Assembly (NCBI RefSeq): GCF_018918005.1
Contig: NZ_JAHLPR010000011.1
Location: 57,064-121,063 of the forward strand
Reading direction: 5' to 3'
DNA length: 64,000 bases
Source of the DNA: Paenibacillus sp. MSJ-34
GTDB taxonomy: Bacteria > Bacillota > Bacilli > Paenibacillales > Paenibacillaceae
A program made the position numbers and the translations under genes. This document shows, in pieces, positions 17,512-26,164 of this stretch; positions within the stretch are counted from its first letter, which is position 1; each line of letters begins with the position of its first letter. The notes below the pieces were generated by a model that saw only the letters and a program-made list of their open reading frames with translations, did not search any database and had not been told where the DNA came from.

Positions 17512-19617
17512 TTACTTGGAATCAAGCACCCCAATCAATCGATCCAATGCCGCGGCCGCCTGCGCCCGCGTCATACGGTCCTTCGCCTCGGCATCCTTCA
17601 GCGCCTCCATGAGCGAATCCGCGTCGGCGTCGATATGCAACACTTTCAGCGCGTTCTGCAGGATCAGCCGCAGCTCATCCTTCGTGATCGGATCCGCCGG
17701 AGCGAATCGATCCTCCGTCACGCCTTGCATCAGTCCTTGGCGGTAAGCGTCCCGAATCGCCTCGTAATGCCAGTCGCCGTTCTCCACATCCTGGTACGGC
17801 AGCGGAGCGGACGGTTCGATCGCTTCTCCCGGGCCCACGATTCGAGTCAAGAGCGCGGCGAATTGCGCGCGCGTAATCGGCTCGTCGGGAGCGAACGCCG
17901 TATCGTTTTGCCCTCTCGCCACCCCTTGCGCGTACAGCTTCACAATGCTCGGCAAGTAAGGATGGCCTTCGATATCGGCAAATGCCGGATATCCTTCAGG
18001 CTTGCGGTGGGTGCGAACGATCCGGCCTTCGATCTTCGGCGCGATCGCGCCCTGCTCTTGAATACGATCCAGCACGAGGAGCGAAATCAGCGGACCGGCA
18101 TGGCCGTCGACAAGCACTTTCGCTTTCGTCAGCATATCGTAACTGTCTCCGCCCTCGGCCAGGTAATCCGTCGTGCCAAGCGTGTAAACGCCCTTCGGAT
18201 CCAAAGGCTTGCCGCCCACCTTCACGTCGACGACGCGGAATCCTTGCGGCAAGTTCGGATTGAAGCTGAACTCGATGCCGCTCACTTGCGGGAACCGTCC
18301 CGCTCCGGACTCAATCTCGCTAACTCCGTTCTCAAGCGCTTGCCGCAACACTTCGCCGGTCAACTCCAGCTTCACCAAGTAATTCTGGAACGGGAGCGTC
18401 TCCATCACATTCCGTTTCGTGATCGGTCCGGGAGGCAGCACATAGTCCGCCCGAATATCCCCGCCGCCGACGATGACTGCGTCGGCCTGAATATATTCCC
18501 GAACCGTATCGGCCACATAATTGCCGATCGGCGTTTCGCCTTGCCGTTGAACGGCCTTCATCATATTCAATTCGACGTCCGTCTTGCCGATGACCGTTTC
18601 AAGTTCTTTTTCAAGCCGCCCGTTATAATCGTTCATGATGTTCAGCACGGCAGGATCGGGCTTAAATCCTTCTTCCTTCACTTCGTCCTCCAGCGTATAA
18701 CGGCGGTAATTGAAATCGGCGATGCCGCCGTCCTTCACTTGCAGGTTGATTTCGCCCAAATAAGTATACTCGTCGCCGATAAACCACAGCAGCGTATCGT
18801 TAATTTTCTCGGGCATCTCGTAGGCGAAAGCCGCATGATCGCCGACGATCAAGTCGATGCCGTCGACCTCTTGCGCCACGATTCTAGCCTCCGGACTGGC
18901 CAAATGCGAAGCGACGATAATCAGCTCCGCGCCATCCTTCTTCATTTGCGGCACCACTTGCTTCATCGCTTCCACCGGATTCAGGACGACGTTGTCGCCG
19001 ACGGTGGTGATGGCCGGCGTTTCCTCCGTAATCAATCCGGTAAGACCGACCTTCACGCCGTTCACTTCCTTAACGATATACGGTTTGGCCCCTTCCGCAT
19101 GGGCGAACATGTTCCCGTCCTTATCGACGACATTGGCGCTGACCCAAGGGAATTTGCTCGCGCCGACCAATTTTTTGAGCTGGTCCGGCCCCATATCGAA
19201 ATCGTGATTGCCGAACGTGTCGATGTCAATCTTCATCGCATTCAACGCGTCGATCATATGCTGGCCCTGAAAAGCGGTCGACAACAGCGAGGTGGCCGTA
19301 TCGTCGCCGTTGAAAATCACGAGCGAATGCGGCGCTTTCTCCCGAATATGATTGATAAGTCCGAAATAATTCGCAATATTCAGCGCATCGTCTGCGGTAT
19401 AGAAATTACCGTGAAAATGCGAGTCGTGAATAATCGTTAGCGTCGTCTCGGATAAAGGATGCGCGCTTTTCTCATATCGCTCCCCCACGAAATTCAGCGC
19501 TCCCGCCGCCCCCCCGGCAGGAGAAGCCGCGGCCTGTCCGGTCAAAGGCAAGGCGGCGCCTGCGATCAACAAGCCGGCGACTAACGAGACGAGCCATGTT
19601 TTCACATAAGTTCTCAT
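17512..19617 (-). CDS. Exported 5'-nucleotidase/2',3'-cyclic phosphodiesterase with C-terminal SLH repeats
   Basis: A 701-residue protein with signal peptide (about 1-30, ending near GQAAA). The metallophosphatase domain (about 55-330) has TIIHDSHFHGNF, FNGDDTATS, DTFGNHDFD, VASHLASPE and IVGDHAAFAY. A 5'-nucleotidase C-terminal domain (about 345-540) follows, with GETPIGNYVADTVR, GGGDIRADYV and GTTDYLAEGGDSYD. Two good SLH repeats and a weak third (about 560-700: ARGQNDTAFAPDEPITRAQF, MQGVTEDRFAPADPITKDE) would hold it on wall polysaccharide. It should release nucleosides from nucleotides outside the cell. The ATG 19617 overlaps the stop of the ECF ATPase gene (ATGA), tying it to the importer. 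Confidence 0.9.
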   Translation of the reverse strand: MRTYVKTWLVSLVAGLLIAGAALPLTGQAAASPAGGAAGALNFVGERYEKSAHPLSETTLTIIHDSHFHGNFYTADDALNIANYFGLINHIREKAPHSLVIFNGDDTATSLLSTAFQGQHMIDALNAMKIDIDTFGNHDFDMGPDQLKKLVGASKFPWVSANVVDKDGNMFAHAEGAKPYIVKEVNGVKVGLTGLITEETPAITTVGDNVVLNPVEAMKQVVPQMKKDGAELIIVASHLASPEARIVAQEVDGIDLIVGDHAAFAYEMPEKINDTLLWFIGDEYTYLGEINLQVKDGGIADFNYRRYTLEDEVKEEGFKPDPAVLNIMNDYNGRLEKELETVIGKTDVELNMMKAVQRQGETPIGNYVADTVREYIQADAVIVGGGDIRADYVLPPGPITKRNVMETLPFQNYLVKLELTGEVLRQALENGVSEIESGAGRFPQVSGIEFSFNPNLPQGFRVVDVKVGGKPLDPKGVYTLGTTDYLAEGGDSYDMLTKAKVLVDGHAGPLISLLVLDRIQEQGAIAPKIEGRIVRTHRKPEGYPAFADIEGHPYLPSIVKLYAQGVARGQNDTAFAPDEPITRAQFAALLTRIVGPGEAIEPSAPLPYQDVENGDWHYEAIRDAYRQGLMQGVTEDRFAPADPITKDELRLILQNALKVLHIDADADSLMEALKDAEAKDRMTRAQAAAALDRLIGVLDSK

Positions 19618-20441
19618 TTGACTTCGTTCACCCTCCGTTCGCTCGATTGACCTTTCCATTCAATCAGCTCTTGGACGGTAAGCATCGTACGGGGTGCGCC
19701 CAACATTTCCGCTAGCTGCGTAACGTACGGAATGTCCAGGCAAGCTTGCCGAAGCAAGTCCTTATGCGAGAACACGTCCCGGGTCGCCCCGTCCAACAGC
19801 ACGGTTCCTTGATTCAATACGACCGTTCTTTCGAAATTTTCGGCCACAAAATCCATATCGTGAATAATGGTCAGAACGAGTTTGCCTTCCTCCTTCAACG
19901 ATTGGATGATCTGCCTGATCCGCTCTTTGCCGGAGAAATCCTGGGCGATGGTAGGCTCATCCAATATGATAATATCGGTATTCATCGCGACGACGGAAGC
20001 GATGCTGACCAGCTTTTTCTCCGATAGGCCCAAATCATGCGGGTTCACTTCCAGCTTGTCTCCGAGGCCGACCCGCTCCAAAGCTTGCAGCGCTTGTTGC
20101 TTGGCCTCTTGTTCGGCCTGCCCCAAATTGATCGGCCCGAACATGACCTCGCTTAGCACCGTTCGTTTGAAGAGTTGATCGTTCGGATTTTGAAACACAA
20201 GCCCGATATGCCGGGATAACTGCGCGACCGTGCTTTCTTTCGTATTGATCCCGCGGACGAATATGTCGCCCGTGCCCGGTTTCAGCAGCCCTTTCAACAA
20301 TTTGACCAGCGTTGTTTTGCCCGCTCCGTTCTGGCCGATCAACGCGGTCGACCGATGATCCAACTCCAGGTCGATCTTCTTAATCATGTCGGCTCCTCTG
20401 CCGTAAGCGAACGAAACGTTCTCCACGCGAATATTCGTCAT
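19614..20441 (-). CDS. ECF transporter ATP-binding protein EcfA'
   Basis: A 275-residue ABC ATPase with Walker A GQNGAGKTT, Q-loop VFQNPNDQLF and Walker B IIILDEPTIAQD. The ABC signature is degenerate (GLSEKKLV instead of LSGGQ), so this subunit may contribute only one working half of the ATPase pair. It forms a heterodimer with the ATPase encoded just upstream, coupled to EcfT. Start ATG 20441 overlaps the previous stop by four bases; its own stop overlaps the nucleotidase start in the same way. Confidence 0.9.
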   Translation of the reverse strand: MTNIRVENVSFAYGRGADMIKKIDLELDHRSTALIGQNGAGKTTLVKLLKGLLKPGTGDIFVRGINTKESTVAQLSRHIGLVFQNPNDQLFKRTVLSEVMFGPINLGQAEQEAKQQALQALERVGLGDKLEVNPHDLGLSEKKLVSIASVVAMNTDIIILDEPTIAQDFSGKERIRQIIQSLKEEGKLVLTIIHDMDFVAENFERTVVLNQGTVLLDGATRDVFSHKDLLRQACLDIPYVTQLAEMLGAPRTMLTVQELIEWKGQSSERRVNEVK

Positions 20442-21283
20442 GACGCATCACCTGCCAACGCTTCATAAGCTTTGTCCAGCGTGGCCGGATAAGAGGGCTC
20501 AGCCGCCGGTTTCGCTTGCAGCGCCTTGCATACTTGGGTATATACAGGGGCGGCGACGCCGTACGCGGCCAGATCGTCCCTGGAGAATACCTTCTCCGGC
20601 TTGTCGTCATCGATCAGCCGCCCTTCGTGAAGCAACAGGATGCGGTCGGAATATTGCGCGACCTTCTCCATTTTGTGCTCCGCCATAATGACGGTCATTC
20701 CTTGGCGGCTTAAGCTTTGAATCGCGCGGAACACTTCCTCCGAGCCTTGCGGATCGAGCTGCGACGTCGGTTCGTCCAGCACGATAATTTGCGGCCGCAT
20801 CGCAATGATGCCGGCAATGGCCATGCGCTGCATTTGGCCGCCGGATAAATCGAAGGGCGCGCGATCCTTGTAAGGTTCGATGTCCAGCAGATCCAGCGCA
20901 TGATCGATTCGTTCGATCATCTCTTTGCGGGGAACGCCCATATTTTCCAAACCGAACGCGATTTCTTCGTATACCGTCAATTTGGAGCCGGTAACCTGCG
21001 TAAACGGATTTTGAAAGACGATGCCGACTTTCTGAATGATATCGTTGATATCCGACTTGCCGACTTCCAGGCCGTCCACGATGACCTTCCCGCCGTACCC
21101 GCCGTGGTAGAAATGAGGCACAAGCCCGGTTAACGCCTGGCACAGCGTGGATTTGCCCGCCAAATTTTGACCGACGAGACCGATGAACTGTCCCGCTTCC
21201 ACTTCGAACGATAAATCGTCAAGCGCGAGCTTCTCCGTTAGAGGGTACCGGTATTTCAAATGCTCTACGACGATTTTGTTCAT
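20438..21283 (-). CDS. ECF transporter ATP-binding protein EcfA
   Basis: A 281-residue ABC ATPase with Walker A GQNLAGKST (an unusual Leu where Gly/Ser-Gly is common), Q-loop VFQNPFTQVTG, intact signature DLSGGQMQRMA, Walker B IIVLDEPTSQLD and switch His in MAEHKME. With EcfA' it powers the energy-coupling-factor importer. Start ATG 21283 (MNKIVVEH) has GGAGG eight bases upstream and overlaps the ecfT stop as ATGA. Confidence 0.92.
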   Translation of the reverse strand: MNKIVVEHLKYRYPLTEKLALDDLSFEVEAGQFIGLVGQNLAGKSTLCQALTGLVPHFYHGGYGGKVIVDGLEVGKSDINDIIQKVGIVFQNPFTQVTGSKLTVYEEIAFGLENMGVPRKEMIERIDHALDLLDIEPYKDRAPFDLSGGQMQRMAIAGIIAMRPQIIVLDEPTSQLDPQGSEEVFRAIQSLSRQGMTVIMAEHKMEKVAQYSDRILLLHEGRLIDDDKPEKVFSRDDLAAYGVAAPVYTQVCKALQAKPAAEPSYPATLDKAYEALAGDAS

Positions 21284-22056
21284 GCTACAATCCTCCAAAC
21301 GACCGCTATAAGCACGATGCCGGCGAAAGCCCAGCGCAGATGCGTACTGTAACGATATGATTGTTGTTCGTATAGAAAGGTTTTGGCGCCCGAGGCGTTA
21401 AATCCCCGCACTTGCAGGGCGAGAGCCCGTTCCTTCGTATTCAGCAAGGAGCTTAATACGACCGGGCCGAGCAGCGGAAGGAAAGCCTTCGTCCGCACCA
21501 GCAAATTTCCTTCCGTCTCCATGCCCCGCGACCGCTGCGCATCGGTAATCGTCCCCATCGTCGCCACCATTTGCGGAATAATTTGAAATACGGAGCTCAT
21601 CACGTAGCCGATGCGCGGAGACAACCCTTTGCGCACAAGCGCTTCTACCAGATCGGACGGCTTGGCCGTCAATACGAGAATGGCAAATGCGCATACGATA
21701 TTGAGCGCGCGGAAACTGATTCCAAGTCCGTACAGGAACCCTTCTTCATACCAGCCGAGCGAACCGATATAGAACATCGCGTGTTCGTTGCCGGGATAAA
21801 ATAACGATTGAATGACGATCACCGTCGACAGTACGAAGGCGACGAAGCCCAGCATCGGCAGGGCGTTTCGCAATACTTTGCCAATCAGCAGCAGTGCTGC
21901 GCTAACCAGCAGACAGACCCATGCCGCATGGAAGGAAGGGATGATAAACGGAAGAACGATCGCCATCGCCACATAATACAGTTTCGTAATCGGATCAACG
22001 TCATGCACCGCCGACCGGCGGCTTACGTATAAACTCATTGCTTTCAAGGACTTCAC
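21280..22056 (-). CDS. ECF transporter transmembrane protein EcfT
   Basis: A 258-residue protein with about five membrane segments and the two EcfT coupling motifs, seen as QRSRGMETEGN and ERALALQVRGFNASGAKTF (A-R-G type). It scaffolds the S component and the two ATPases. The start is not certain: GTG at 22056 or ATG at 22038, neither with a strong ribosome binding site. Its stop overlaps the next ATPase start. Confidence 0.92.
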   Translation of the reverse strand: MKSLKAMSLYVSRRSAVHDVDPITKLYYVAMAIVLPFIIPSFHAAWVCLLVSAALLLIGKVLRNALPMLGFVAFVLSTVIVIQSLFYPGNEHAMFYIGSLGWYEEGFLYGLGISFRALNIVCAFAILVLTAKPSDLVEALVRKGLSPRIGYVMSSVFQIIPQMVATMGTITDAQRSRGMETEGNLLVRTKAFLPLLGPVVLSSLLNTKERALALQVRGFNASGAKTFLYEQQSYRYSTHLRWAFAGIVLIAVVWRIVA

Positions 22057-22089
22057 CGTCTTTCTGTCTTGTTGCCGTGAACCCGCGTT

Positions 22090-22698
22090 CTAGTCGATCG
22101 ATTCCGTTCTATTGTTGTTTTTGTACAGCAAAGTCAAGCTCTTCGGCAGCAGGCGGTAAATGCCGTACGCCGCCAGCACGGTAATGAGCTTATCGGGCAA
22201 ATCGACCACAAGCTCGTCGAGGAAAGAAGCGAGCCAGATGGAGCCCGTTTGCGCCATCATATACGTAAACAGCGCGTCTCCCCAAATATTGCCCGTCTGG
22301 CCGCCCCAGAACCATACATTCAACGGCGTGGAGATGACGACGGCCGTCAAGCCGACCGTCAAGCCGACCACGATCGCTTTCCCCCAACTGCCGATCCATC
22401 CTTTCATAGCCATATAACCTGCGACCAGGCCCATAAATACACTCGTCAGCGCATAAATGAAAGAAATCGGATCGACGGTCAAGCCGTAAATAATGTTGTT
22501 GATCAGCCCGGATATAGCGCCGATAATCGGTCCCGCCAACATGCTGGATAATACCGTGCCGATCGCATCGAGCCATAAAGGCAATTTCAACACGCCGGCG
22601 AACAGCTTGCCGATATAGTTGATGCCGACCGCTACGGGAATCAACACTAACGCCGCCGTCGAGAAGCGAAACGACCAAACGTTTTGTTTCGTATTCAT
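22090..22698 (-). CDS. ECF transporter substrate-capture protein (S component), probably nucleoside or base specific
   Basis: A 202-residue, six-segment membrane protein beginning MNTKQNVWSFRFSTAALVLI, with the hydrophobic S-component pattern (DAIGTVLSSMLAGPIIGAIS, then GLINNIIYGLTVDPISFIYA). The start ATG 22698 has AGGAGG eight bases before it. It does not match the familiar vitamin S components known to me (BioY, ThiT, RibU, FolT). Because it lies between a nucleoside phosphorylase and the ECF module that ends in an exported nucleotidase, uptake of nucleosides is the natural guess; the sequence alone does not prove it. Confidence 0.82.
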   Translation of the reverse strand: MNTKQNVWSFRFSTAALVLIPVAVGINYIGKLFAGVLKLPLWLDAIGTVLSSMLAGPIIGAISGLINNIIYGLTVDPISFIYALTSVFMGLVAGYMAMKGWIGSWGKAIVVGLTVGLTAVVISTPLNVWFWGGQTGNIWGDALFTYMMAQTGSIWLASFLDELVVDLPDKLITVLAAYGIYRLLPKSLTLLYKNNNRTESID

Positions 22699-22727
22699 GG
22701 TTACTGCCTCCTCATCGAATTTTCATA

Positions 22728-23474
22728 TCATTTCAATTTGTCGATTGACGCTATCGTTTCCAGCGCGACTTCAATTTCCCGCTCTTCTCCTTGCTTGCAC
22801 GCCTCATCCGCATTGACGTATTCGTTAATTCCCTTCTCCACATCACCTCCGGCTTCTACGACTACATTTAATATGGATGCGACTCGCAGTCCATTTATAC
22901 CGCCGATGACGAATAAAGCCGCGGTTTCCATATCGGCTGCCAGCACCCCTCGGCTGCCCCAATACCGGCAAATATCATCCTCCCTCTCCGTATAGAAGCT
23001 GTCGTGGCTGCGGACGATTCCGCAATGGCGCGGGACATGCAGCTCGGCGGAAACCTGATTGAGCCGATGCAGCAAACGGTAGTCGGGAATCGCCGGATAC
23101 GAGCTTTCCACAAAGGCGGCGGAAGTTCCGTCGTCCCTGACCGCTCCGGCGGCGATGACGAGATCGCCCAAGCGCAAGCCTTGCCGCAGCGCGCCGCAGC
23201 TGCCGATGCGAATCATCGTCGTAACGCCGATATTTTTCAGTTCCTCTACCGCGATGCCCAGCGAAGGGCCGCCGATCCCTGTCGACGTTACAAGCACCTT
23301 CACCCCTTTGTACCATCCGGATACGGTGCGGTACTCGCGGTTAACCATCAGCTCCCGCGGCCGTTCCAGAAATCGCGCCACGGTCGCGACCCGTCCCGGA
23401 TCGCCGGGCAAAATCGCATACTCGGCGCCGCTGTCCGCTCCGATGCGAATATGGGGTTGAATGAAGTTTGTCAC
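22728..23474 (-). CDS. Nucleoside phosphorylase (uridine phosphorylase-like)
   Basis: A 248-residue member of the hexameric nucleoside phosphorylase family: ILPGDPGRVATVA (phosphate binding), TSTGIGGPSLGIAVEEL, MIRIGSCGALRQGLRLGDLVIA and the ribose-binding VLAADMETAALFVIG. It splits nucleosides into base and ribose 1-phosphate; the pattern is nearer to uridine than to purine enzymes, but specificity is not certain. GTG at 23474 is the preferred start (TAGGTGG eight bases upstream); GTG at 23486 is too close to that site. The neighbouring Crp-like gene ends 38 bases upstream and the ECF S gene starts 29 bases downstream. Confidence 0.88.
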   Translation of the reverse strand: MTNFIQPHIRIGADSGAEYAILPGDPGRVATVARFLERPRELMVNREYRTVSGWYKGVKVLVTSTGIGGPSLGIAVEELKNIGVTTMIRIGSCGALRQGLRLGDLVIAAGAVRDDGTSAAFVESSYPAIPDYRLLHRLNQVSAELHVPRHCGIVRSHDSFYTEREDDICRYWGSRGVLAADMETAALFVIGGINGLRVASILNVVVEAGGDVEKGINEYVNADEACKQGEEREIEVALETIASIDKLK

Positions 23475-23512
23475 GAATGATGCCACCTACTTTCAAGCTG
23501 TCCGTGTTGGCG

Positions 23513-24208
23513 TTATTGCATTTTGCTCGTTCGTTCCTCTTCTCTTAATTTCGCGATCTCGCGAATGATAATATCTTGACTGCGGATCTCGATGATTCCT
23601 TTCTCCTTCAAGCTTTGCAATACCCGGTTGACGCTGCGTTGCGTGACGGCAAACCGGCTGCTGAGCTGGTTTTTATTCACATTGATTTGCACTTCGCCGC
23701 CTCGTTTGCCGCCTTGCTCCAAACATTCGACCAAATAACCGCAAACTCTGTGATATAGGGAATAAAGTGTGTCATCACCCGCCTTTTGCGACAGATTATA
23801 AAATAATTTGGACAAATACTTGATGAATTGACGATTGACGTTCATGTCCAATTCCAACCATTGGAAAAAGGCTTCTCGTTCCAAACCGATCAGCTTCAGA
23901 TCGGTAAGCGCCTCTACGTTGCAAACGAAAGGTTTCCGTTCGAAAATTTCCAGTTCGCCGATAATATCTCCCTTCCGATAAACGGCAAGCGAATATTCCC
24001 GCCCGTTCTCCGCCACAATGTTAATATCCGCCGATCCTTCCACAATAATGTAGAGACGGTCTACCACATCGCCTTGCCGGAATACGGTTTCTCCGCCGGG
24101 GTATTCGCATAGCTTCCATTGCCGCATAATCTCGTAGGGACAATGCTTCAGCAATTCGTAAATTTTCCGGTCTTCTTCCATCAACTTGATGATAACGCTT
24201 ACAATCAT
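23513..24208 (-). CDS. Crp/Fnr-family transcription regulator
   Basis: A 231-residue protein: cyclic-nucleotide-binding-like beta-roll (about 25-125, GDVVDRLYIIVEGSADI, YRKGDIIGELEIF), a dimer helix and a C-terminal winged helix (about 170-215, NQLSSRFAVTQRSVNRVLQSL). No Cys cluster for an iron-sulphur centre is present, so it is not an Fnr oxygen sensor of the usual type. The recognition helix has Arg-Ser where TGTGA-binding members have an Arg/Glu pair, so its operator probably differs from that consensus. Start ATG 24208 has GAGGTG upstream; a TATAAT lies at 24275-24280. It heads the nucleoside operon. Confidence 0.88.
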   Translation of the reverse strand: MIVSVIIKLMEEDRKIYELLKHCPYEIMRQWKLCEYPGGETVFRQGDVVDRLYIIVEGSADINIVAENGREYSLAVYRKGDIIGELEIFERKPFVCNVEALTDLKLIGLEREAFFQWLELDMNVNRQFIKYLSKLFYNLSQKAGDDTLYSLYHRVCGYLVECLEQGGKRGGEVQINVNKNQLSSRFAVTQRSVNRVLQSLKEKGIIEIRSQDIIIREIAKLREEERTSKMQ

Positions 24209-24333
24209 CGGTTCACCTCAAATCATAAATGTTTTGCCGCGATAAGAATAGGACTCCCGTCCCCGTTTACCCTCATTATAAACCGTTTTCAAAAGAAATT
24301 TATACTGTTTTTAGGAAAGATGTCCGATAAGCG

Positions 24334-24378
24334 AAAAAGAGACCCCTTTGCGGTCGGTGAAGACCTGCAAGCGGGGTC
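24334..24378 (-). terminator. Terminator after the GH2 gene, member of a repeated terminator family
   Basis: GACCCC (24341-24346) pairs with GGGGTC (24373-24378), with an inner GGTC/GACC pair; five or more T follow on the minus strand (24334-24338). Part of the sequence (AGACCTGCA..., TCCCTTGATTGG at 24377-24388) recurs in the terminator behind rpsR at 35610-35668. Confidence 0.75.
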
Positions 24379-24400
24379 CCTTGATTGGCGTTTCATGAGT

Positions 24401-26164
24401 TTAAGATAAATTAATCTCTTTCACTTTGGCCAATGGAATTTTCGGTTTGCGGTCTTCCGTTAGAAGGCCGTTGATTTCCTGCTGGACGTCGGCCAACTGC
24501 GTATAGCAATAGCCGCAAATATAATCCACGCTCTTGATCGCTTGGGTGAGGCCGCCGAACCGTTTCACAAATTCCTCTTCCGATGAAACTTGACGGCCGT
24601 AGCCCCAGCCTTGATCCGACTGGAACGCAATCCCGCCGAACTCGCTAATGATGATCGGCTGCCCTTGGTACCCGTACCCTTCGGCCATGGCATACTTCCA
24701 TTGATTGCAAGTCGTTTCATTGTTCACGATCGCATCTTTGTTGTTCGCATATCGCTTCAAAAATCCGTCCCCGGTCTCGACATAATCATGCAGCGTCACA
24801 ATATCCGACACGGTATGCTCCCAACCGTCGTTCGTAATAACCGGACGATACGGGTCGATCGATTTTGTCAGATGATAGATGCCCTCGGTAAACTTCTGCT
24901 GCCTCCGGTCGCGGAGAATCGTCGGAACGCCCCACGATTCGTTGAACGGCACCCAGGCGATAATGCTCGGATGGTTGTATTGCTGCCGGACGATTTCCAG
25001 CCATTCCTGCGTAAACGCCTCGACCGCGCGATCGTGAAACTCGAAGGTTGCGGCCATTTCGGACCATACCAGCAGCCCTTTCACATCGCACCAGTATAGA
25101 AAACGGGCGTCCTCGATTTTCATATGTTTGCGAACGCCGTTGTAGCCCATCGCCAACATGTTGTCGATATCTTCGATGATCGCTTCCTCGCTCGGCGGCG
25201 TTAAATGGCTCTCCGTCCAATATCCCTGATCCAGAATGAGCCGTTGGTATATCGGCGTATTATTGAGCAGCACCTTCCCGTTTTCAATGGAGATCTTTCT
25301 CATCCCGAAGTAGGAGAATACTCTGTCGACCACGCGATCGTCCGCATACAGCACAAACTCGACATCGTACAGATTCGGACGCTGGGGCGACCACAGGCAT
25401 TTCTTCCACGGCCCGTTCGCCTCGTGGATCAAGTCGACCTCCACCGTCAGGCACGGTCGGTCCACCGCCAGACTTACCCGCTTCACCGGCTTCTCCTTCA
25501 AGGTGACGATCGCTTCCAGCCTCAGCTCCTTGCCCGCATCCACCCCGGTCACTTCGTAATCGAAACGGACGGCCTGACGGTCGATGTCCGGCGTCATCTT
25601 GACGGCGTCCAGCCGCTGCTCCTCCACATATTCCAACCATACCGTCTGCCATATGCCGGTCGTTTGGACATAGAAGCATTCGAAATTGTCCTTAATCCAA
25701 CGCTGCTTGCCCCGCGGTTGGGTGCAGTTGTCGCTGTCCTCCGCTTTTACCGTAATCTCGTTGTCGGCTCCGAAGACGAGATACGGGGTAATATCGAAAG
25801 AGAAAGCCGCATAGCCGCCCTGGTGCCGGCCCGCCATCGCGCCGTTGACCCACACTTTGGCGATATAATCGACCGCCTGGAAATGCAAGATCACCCGCTT
25901 GCCTTCCGCCTCCTTCGGAATATGAACCGATTTGCCGTACCATACTTGCGGATGAAATGCTTCGATTCCGATCCCGCTCGCCTTCGTTTCGTATGTGTAA
26001 GGCACGGTGATCGTGTGGGTGCCGGCAAACTTCTCTTGCCACTTCTCCCGCTCCCCCGCATTGTCGTCATCGAAGCGAAAGCTCCATTCGCCGTTCAAAT
26101 TCAACCAATGATCGCGTACGAATTGCGGTCTGGGGTAATCCTTCGTATAAGCTTTCGTTGTCAT
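24401..26164 (-). CDS. Glycoside hydrolase family 2 enzyme (beta-galactosidase/glucuronidase type)
   Basis: A 587-residue cytoplasmic enzyme. The GH2 jelly-roll (about 1-175; YPRPQFVRDHWLNLNGEWSF, HFQAVDYIAKVWVNG), immunoglobulin-like domain (about 175-275) and TIM barrel (about 280-585) are in order. The acid/base Glu is in WVPFNESWG and the nucleophile Glu in IISEFGG. Length is short for LacZ-type enzymes but normal for compact GH2 sugar-utilisation enzymes. Its start overlaps the GH51 stop by four bases, so it probably trims the same oligosaccharide, for example removing a beta-linked galactose or arabinopyranose. No signal peptide is seen. Confidence 0.9.
   Translation of the reverse strand: MTTKAYTKDYPRPQFVRDHWLNLNGEWSFRFDDDNAGEREKWQEKFAGTHTITVPYTYETKASGIGIEAFHPQVWYGKSVHIPKEAEGKRVILHFQAVDYIAKVWVNGAMAGRHQGGYAAFSFDITPYLVFGADNEITVKAEDSDNCTQPRGKQRWIKDNFECFYVQTTGIWQTVWLEYVEEQRLDAVKMTPDIDRQAVRFDYEVTGVDAGKELRLEAIVTLKEKPVKRVSLAVDRPCLTVEVDLIHEANGPWKKCLWSPQRPNLYDVEFVLYADDRVVDRVFSYFGMRKISIENGKVLLNNTPIYQRLILDQGYWTESHLTPPSEEAIIEDIDNMLAMGYNGVRKHMKIEDARFLYWCDVKGLLVWSEMAATFEFHDRAVEAFTQEWLEIVRQQYNHPSIIAWVPFNESWGVPTILRDRRQQKFTEGIYHLTKSIDPYRPVITNDGWEHTVSDIVTLHDYVETGDGFLKRYANNKDAIVNNETTCNQWKYAMAEGYGYQGQPIIISEFGGIAFQSDQGWGYGRQVSSEEEFVKRFGGLTQAIKSVDYICGYCYTQLADVQQEINGLLTEDRKPKIPLAKVKEINLS

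Noticed and set aside
17407..19440. 677-codon plus-strand frame opposite the nucleotidase
   Set aside because: Long only because the true gene on the other strand has GC-biased third positions; the nucleotidase motifs decide the strand.
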